NCBI GenBank assembly: GCA_964017045.1
Contig: OZ024795.1
Coordinates: 52,739,350 to 52,803,349, forward strand
Length of the DNA: 64,000 nucleotides
Direction: 5' to 3'
Origin: Omphiscola glabra
Taxonomy: Eukaryota > Mollusca > Gastropoda > Lymnaeidae
The translations under genes were made by a program, and so were the position numbers. Below, in pieces: positions 60,601 through 64,000 of this stretch. Below the pieces are notes generated by a model, which was given only the letters and a program-made list of their open reading frames with translations, was not told the origin of the DNA and did not search any database. Numbering within the stretch: position 1 is the stretch's first letter; each line of letters begins with the position of its first letter.

Positions 60601-63600
60601 TAGACAAGATCAACAAATAACTAAGTCTAGACAAGATCAACACATAACTAGGTCTAGACAACATCAACACATAACTAGGACTAGACAAAATCAACACATA
60701 ACTAGGTCTAGACATGATCAACACATAACTAAGTCTACAAATGACCAACACATAAGTCTAGACATGACTAACACAAGTCTAGACATGATCAACACATAAC
60801 TAAGCAAAGACATGATCAACACATAACTAATTCTAGACATAATCAACACATAAGTCGAGACATGATCAACACATAAGTCGAGACATGATCAACACATAAC
60901 AGGTCTAGACGTGATCAACACATAACTAAGTCTAGACATGATCAATACATAATTAGGTCTAGACATGGTGAACACATAACTAAGTCTTAGTCTAGACATG
61001 ATCAAGATATAACTAAGTCTACAGATTATCAAAACATAACTATGTCTAGTCATGATAAACACATAACTAATTCAAGATATGGTTATCACATAACTAAGTC
61101 TAGACATGGTCAATACATAACTAGGTCTAGACATGGTCAATACATGACAGGTCTAGACGTAATCAACACATAATTAGGTCTAGACATGGTCAACACAAAA
61201 CTAAGTCTAGATATAATCAACACATAACTAATTCTAAAAGTGATCAACACATAACTGAGTCTAGACATGATCAACACATAAGTCAAGATATGATCAACAC
61301 ATAACTAAGTCTAGACATGATCAACACATAAGTCTAGATATGGTCAACACATAGCTAGGTCTAGACAAATCAACACATAACTAAGTCTAGACATGATCAA
61401 CACATAACTAAGTCAACACATGATCAACACATAACTAAGTCTAGACATGATAAACACATAAGTCTAGACATAATCAACACATAACTAATTCTAAACGTGA
61501 TCAACACATAACTGAGTCAAGACATGATCAACACATAACTAAGTCTAGACATGATCAACACATAAGTCTAGACATGATCAACACAAGTCTAGACATGGTC
61601 AACACATAGCTAGGTCTAGACAACATCAACACATAACTAGGTCTAGACAATATCAACACCTAACTAGGTCTAGACATGATCAACACATAACTAGATCTAC
61701 ATATGATCAACACATAACTAAGTCTAGTCATGATAAACACATAACTAGGTCTAGACATGATCAACACATAACTAAGTCAAGATATGATCAACACATAACT
61801 AAGTCTAGACATCATCAACATATAATTAGGTCTAGACATGGTCACCACATAATTAAGTCTTGACATGGTCAACACATAGCTAGGTCTAGAAAACATCAAC
61901 ACATAACTAGGTCTAGACAATATCAACACCTAACTAGGTCTAGACATGATCAACACATAACTAGGTGTAGACATGGTCAAAACATAACTAGGTCTAGACA
62001 AGATCAACACATAGCTAAATCTAGACAACATCAACACATAATTAGTTCTAGACAAGATCAACAAATAACTAAGTCTAGACAAGATCAACACATAACTAGG
62101 TCTAGACAACATCAACACATAACTAGGACTAGACAAAATCAACACATAACTAGGTCTAGACATGATCAACACATAACTAAGTCTACAAATGACCAACACA
62201 TAAGTCTAGACATGACTAACACAAGTCTAGACATGATCAACACATAACTAAGCAAAGACATGATCAACACATAACTAAGCAAAGACATGATCAACACATA
62301 ACTAATTCTAGACATGATCAACACATAAGTCGAGACATGATCAACACATAAGTCGAGACATGATCAACACATAACAGGTCTAGACGTGATCAACACATAA
62401 CTAAGTCTAGACATGATCAATACATAATTAGGTCTAGACATGGTGAACACATAACTAAGTCTTAGTCTAGACATGATCAAGATATAACTAAGTCTACACA
62501 TTATCAAAACCTAACTAAGTCTAGTCATGATAAACACATAACTAAGTCAAGATATGATTAACTCATAACTAAGTCTAGACATGGTCAATACATAACTAGG
62601 TCTAGACATGGTCAATACATAACTAGGTCTAGACATGGTCAATACATGACAGGTCTAGACTTTATCAACAAATAATTAGGTCTAGACATGGTCAACACAT
62701 AACTAAGTCTAGATATAATCAACACATAACTAATTCTAAAAGTGATCAACACATAACTGAGTCTAGACATGATCAACACATAAGTCAAGATATGATCAAC
62801 ACATAACTAAGTCTAGACATGATCAACACATAAGTCTAGATATGGTCAACACATAGCTAGGTCTAGACAAATCAACACATAACTAAGTCTAGACAAGATC
62901 AACACATAACTAAGTCTAGACATGATAAACACATAAGTCTAGACATAATCAACACATAACTAATTCTAAACGTGATCAACACATAACTGAGTCAAGACAT
63001 GATCAACACATAACTAAGTCTAGACATGATCAACACATAAGTCTAGACATGATCAACACAAGTCTAGACATGGTCAACACATAGCTAGGTCTAGACAACA
63101 TCAACACATAACTAGATCTACAAATGATCAACACATAACTAAGTCTAGACATGATCAACACATAACTAAGTCAAGATATGATCAACACATAACTCAGTCT
63201 AGACACCATCAACACATAATTAGGTCTAGACATGGTCACCACATAATTAAGTCTAGACATGGTCAACACATAGCTAGGTCTAGAAAACATCAACACATAA
63301 CTAGGTCTAGACATGATCAACACATAACTAGGTGTAGACATGGTCAAAACATAACTAGGTCTAGACAAGATCAACACATAGCTAAATCTAGACAACATCA
63401 ACACATATCTAGGTGTAGACATGGTCATCACATAAATAGGTCAAGACGAATTAACACATAACTAGGTCTAGACAAGATCAAAACATAACTAGGTCTAGAC
63501 ATGATCAACACATAACTGAGTCAACACATGAGCAACACATAACTAAGTCTAGACATGTTCAACACATAAGTCTATACATCGTCAACACATAGCTAGGTCT

Positions 63601-64000
63601 AGACAAATCAACACATAACTAGGTCTAGACAAGATCAAAACATAACTAGATCTAGACATGATCAACACATAATTAGGTCTAGACTTGGTCACCACATAAT
63701 TAAGTCTAGACATGGTCAACACATAGCTAGGTCTAGAAAACATCAACACATAACTAGGTCTAGACAATATCAACACCTAACTAGGTCTAGACATGATCAA
63801 CACATAACTAGGTGTAGACATGGTCAAAACATAACTAGGTCTAGACAAGATCAACACATAGCTAAATCTAGACAACATCAACACATATCTAGGTGTAGAC
63901 ATGGTCATCACATAAAAAGGTCAAGACGAATTAACACATAACTAGGTCTAGACAAGATCAAAACATAACTAGGTCTAGACATGATCAACACATAACTGAG

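Larger units (their letters stand above)
51000..62640. repeat. 7064-bp higher-order duplication inside the satellite
   Basis: The rare string TAAGTCTTAGTCTAGAC at 51590, 53917 and 55392 recurs at 58654, 60981 and 62456, each offset by 7064. The blocks are about 51.0-55.58 kb and 58.06-62.64 kb. A one-base deletion at about 51382 is one of the few differences. Confidence 0.88.
37868..64000. repeat. Satellite array, 27-bp monomer with 23-bp variant, about 26 kb and continuing
   Basis: Main monomer ACACATAACTAGGTCTAGAC then ATGATCA (27 bp). A common 23-bp form lacks four bases (ACATAAGTCTAGAC). Each monomer holds two palindromes, GTCTAGAC and TGATCA. The left part (to about 43 kb) is mixed and the right part is built of long, nearly identical higher-order blocks. 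The minus strand is open as a 9-residue repeat (SRPSYVLIM-like), which produces many short frames; none is a gene. The array runs off the right edge. Confidence 0.98.

Noticed and set aside
38482..63776. Many minus-strand frames of 60-130 codons with a 9-residue SRPSYVLIM-like repeat
   Set aside because: They are translations of the 27-bp satellite monomer and are broken wherever a 23-bp unit shifts the frame. They recur at satellite block spacings, as expected for non-coding DNA.
37868..64000. CRISPR-like regularly spaced repeats
   Set aside because: Units abut without unique spacers, drift by substitution, and the DNA is eukaryotic with introns and retrotransposons. No cas genes are present.
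37868..64000. Centromere satellite
   Set aside because: Size and higher-order structure would be compatible, but nothing in the sequence shows centromere function, and it lies near a gene-like exon. Left as an unlocated satellite.
1..64000. tRNA or rRNA genes
   Set aside because: I looked for tRNA A/B boxes and rRNA motifs while reading and saw none that held up; a covariance-model scan would be needed to be certain.

Overview
The window looks like non-coding metazoan DNA, most likely from an intron-rich, repeat-rich invertebrate. A mollusc, perhaps a heterobranch gastropod, would fit, but nothing here proves it. The sequence is AT-rich. It has no bacterial-style gene packing, and its long open frames belong either to a retrotransposon or to translated tandem repeats. 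The only host protein sequence I recognise is one exon (about 18466-18620, + strand) of an NCKAP5/NCKAP5L-like gene, plus a broken duplicate of it at 24234-24401. Much of the first 37 kb may therefore be intron of that gene.

Layout. 1-1041: small minisatellites. 1042-7653: a nearly intact LTR retrotransposon on the minus strand, with two almost identical LTRs and a short target duplication. Its domain order is Gag(SCAN-like)-PR-IN-RT-RNaseH, so integrase lies before reverse transcriptase, as in the Gmr1 clade of Ty3/gypsy elements. One +1 frame change interrupts RT. 7657-17743: a dense series of unrelated minisatellites with fragments of dispersed repeats. 17745-24420: a duplicated segment carrying the NCKAP5-like exon, split by arrays and by a decayed piggyBac-like element (20043-23949) that contains a hAT-type MITE and a 1-kb minisatellite. 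24754-28822: more arrays and one dispersed repeat. 29345-34331: a direct segmental duplication of 2-2.8 kb whose internal 30-bp array differs in length between copies. 34641-36600: more arrays, a short MITE and a long-armed foldback MITE.

37868-64000 (continuing past the window): one satellite array of about 26 kb. Its monomer is about 27 bp, with a common 23-bp variant, and it is organised into nested higher-order blocks (about 480, 1287, 1579, 3294 and 7064 bp).

The common thread is tandem-repeat birth and growth. In several places a duplicated paralogue shows the sequence before an array expanded or before a transposon inserted. Apart from the retrotransposon ORFs and the NCKAP5-like exon, I see no convincing genes. 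Nearly all other open frames arise because repeat units lack stop codons.
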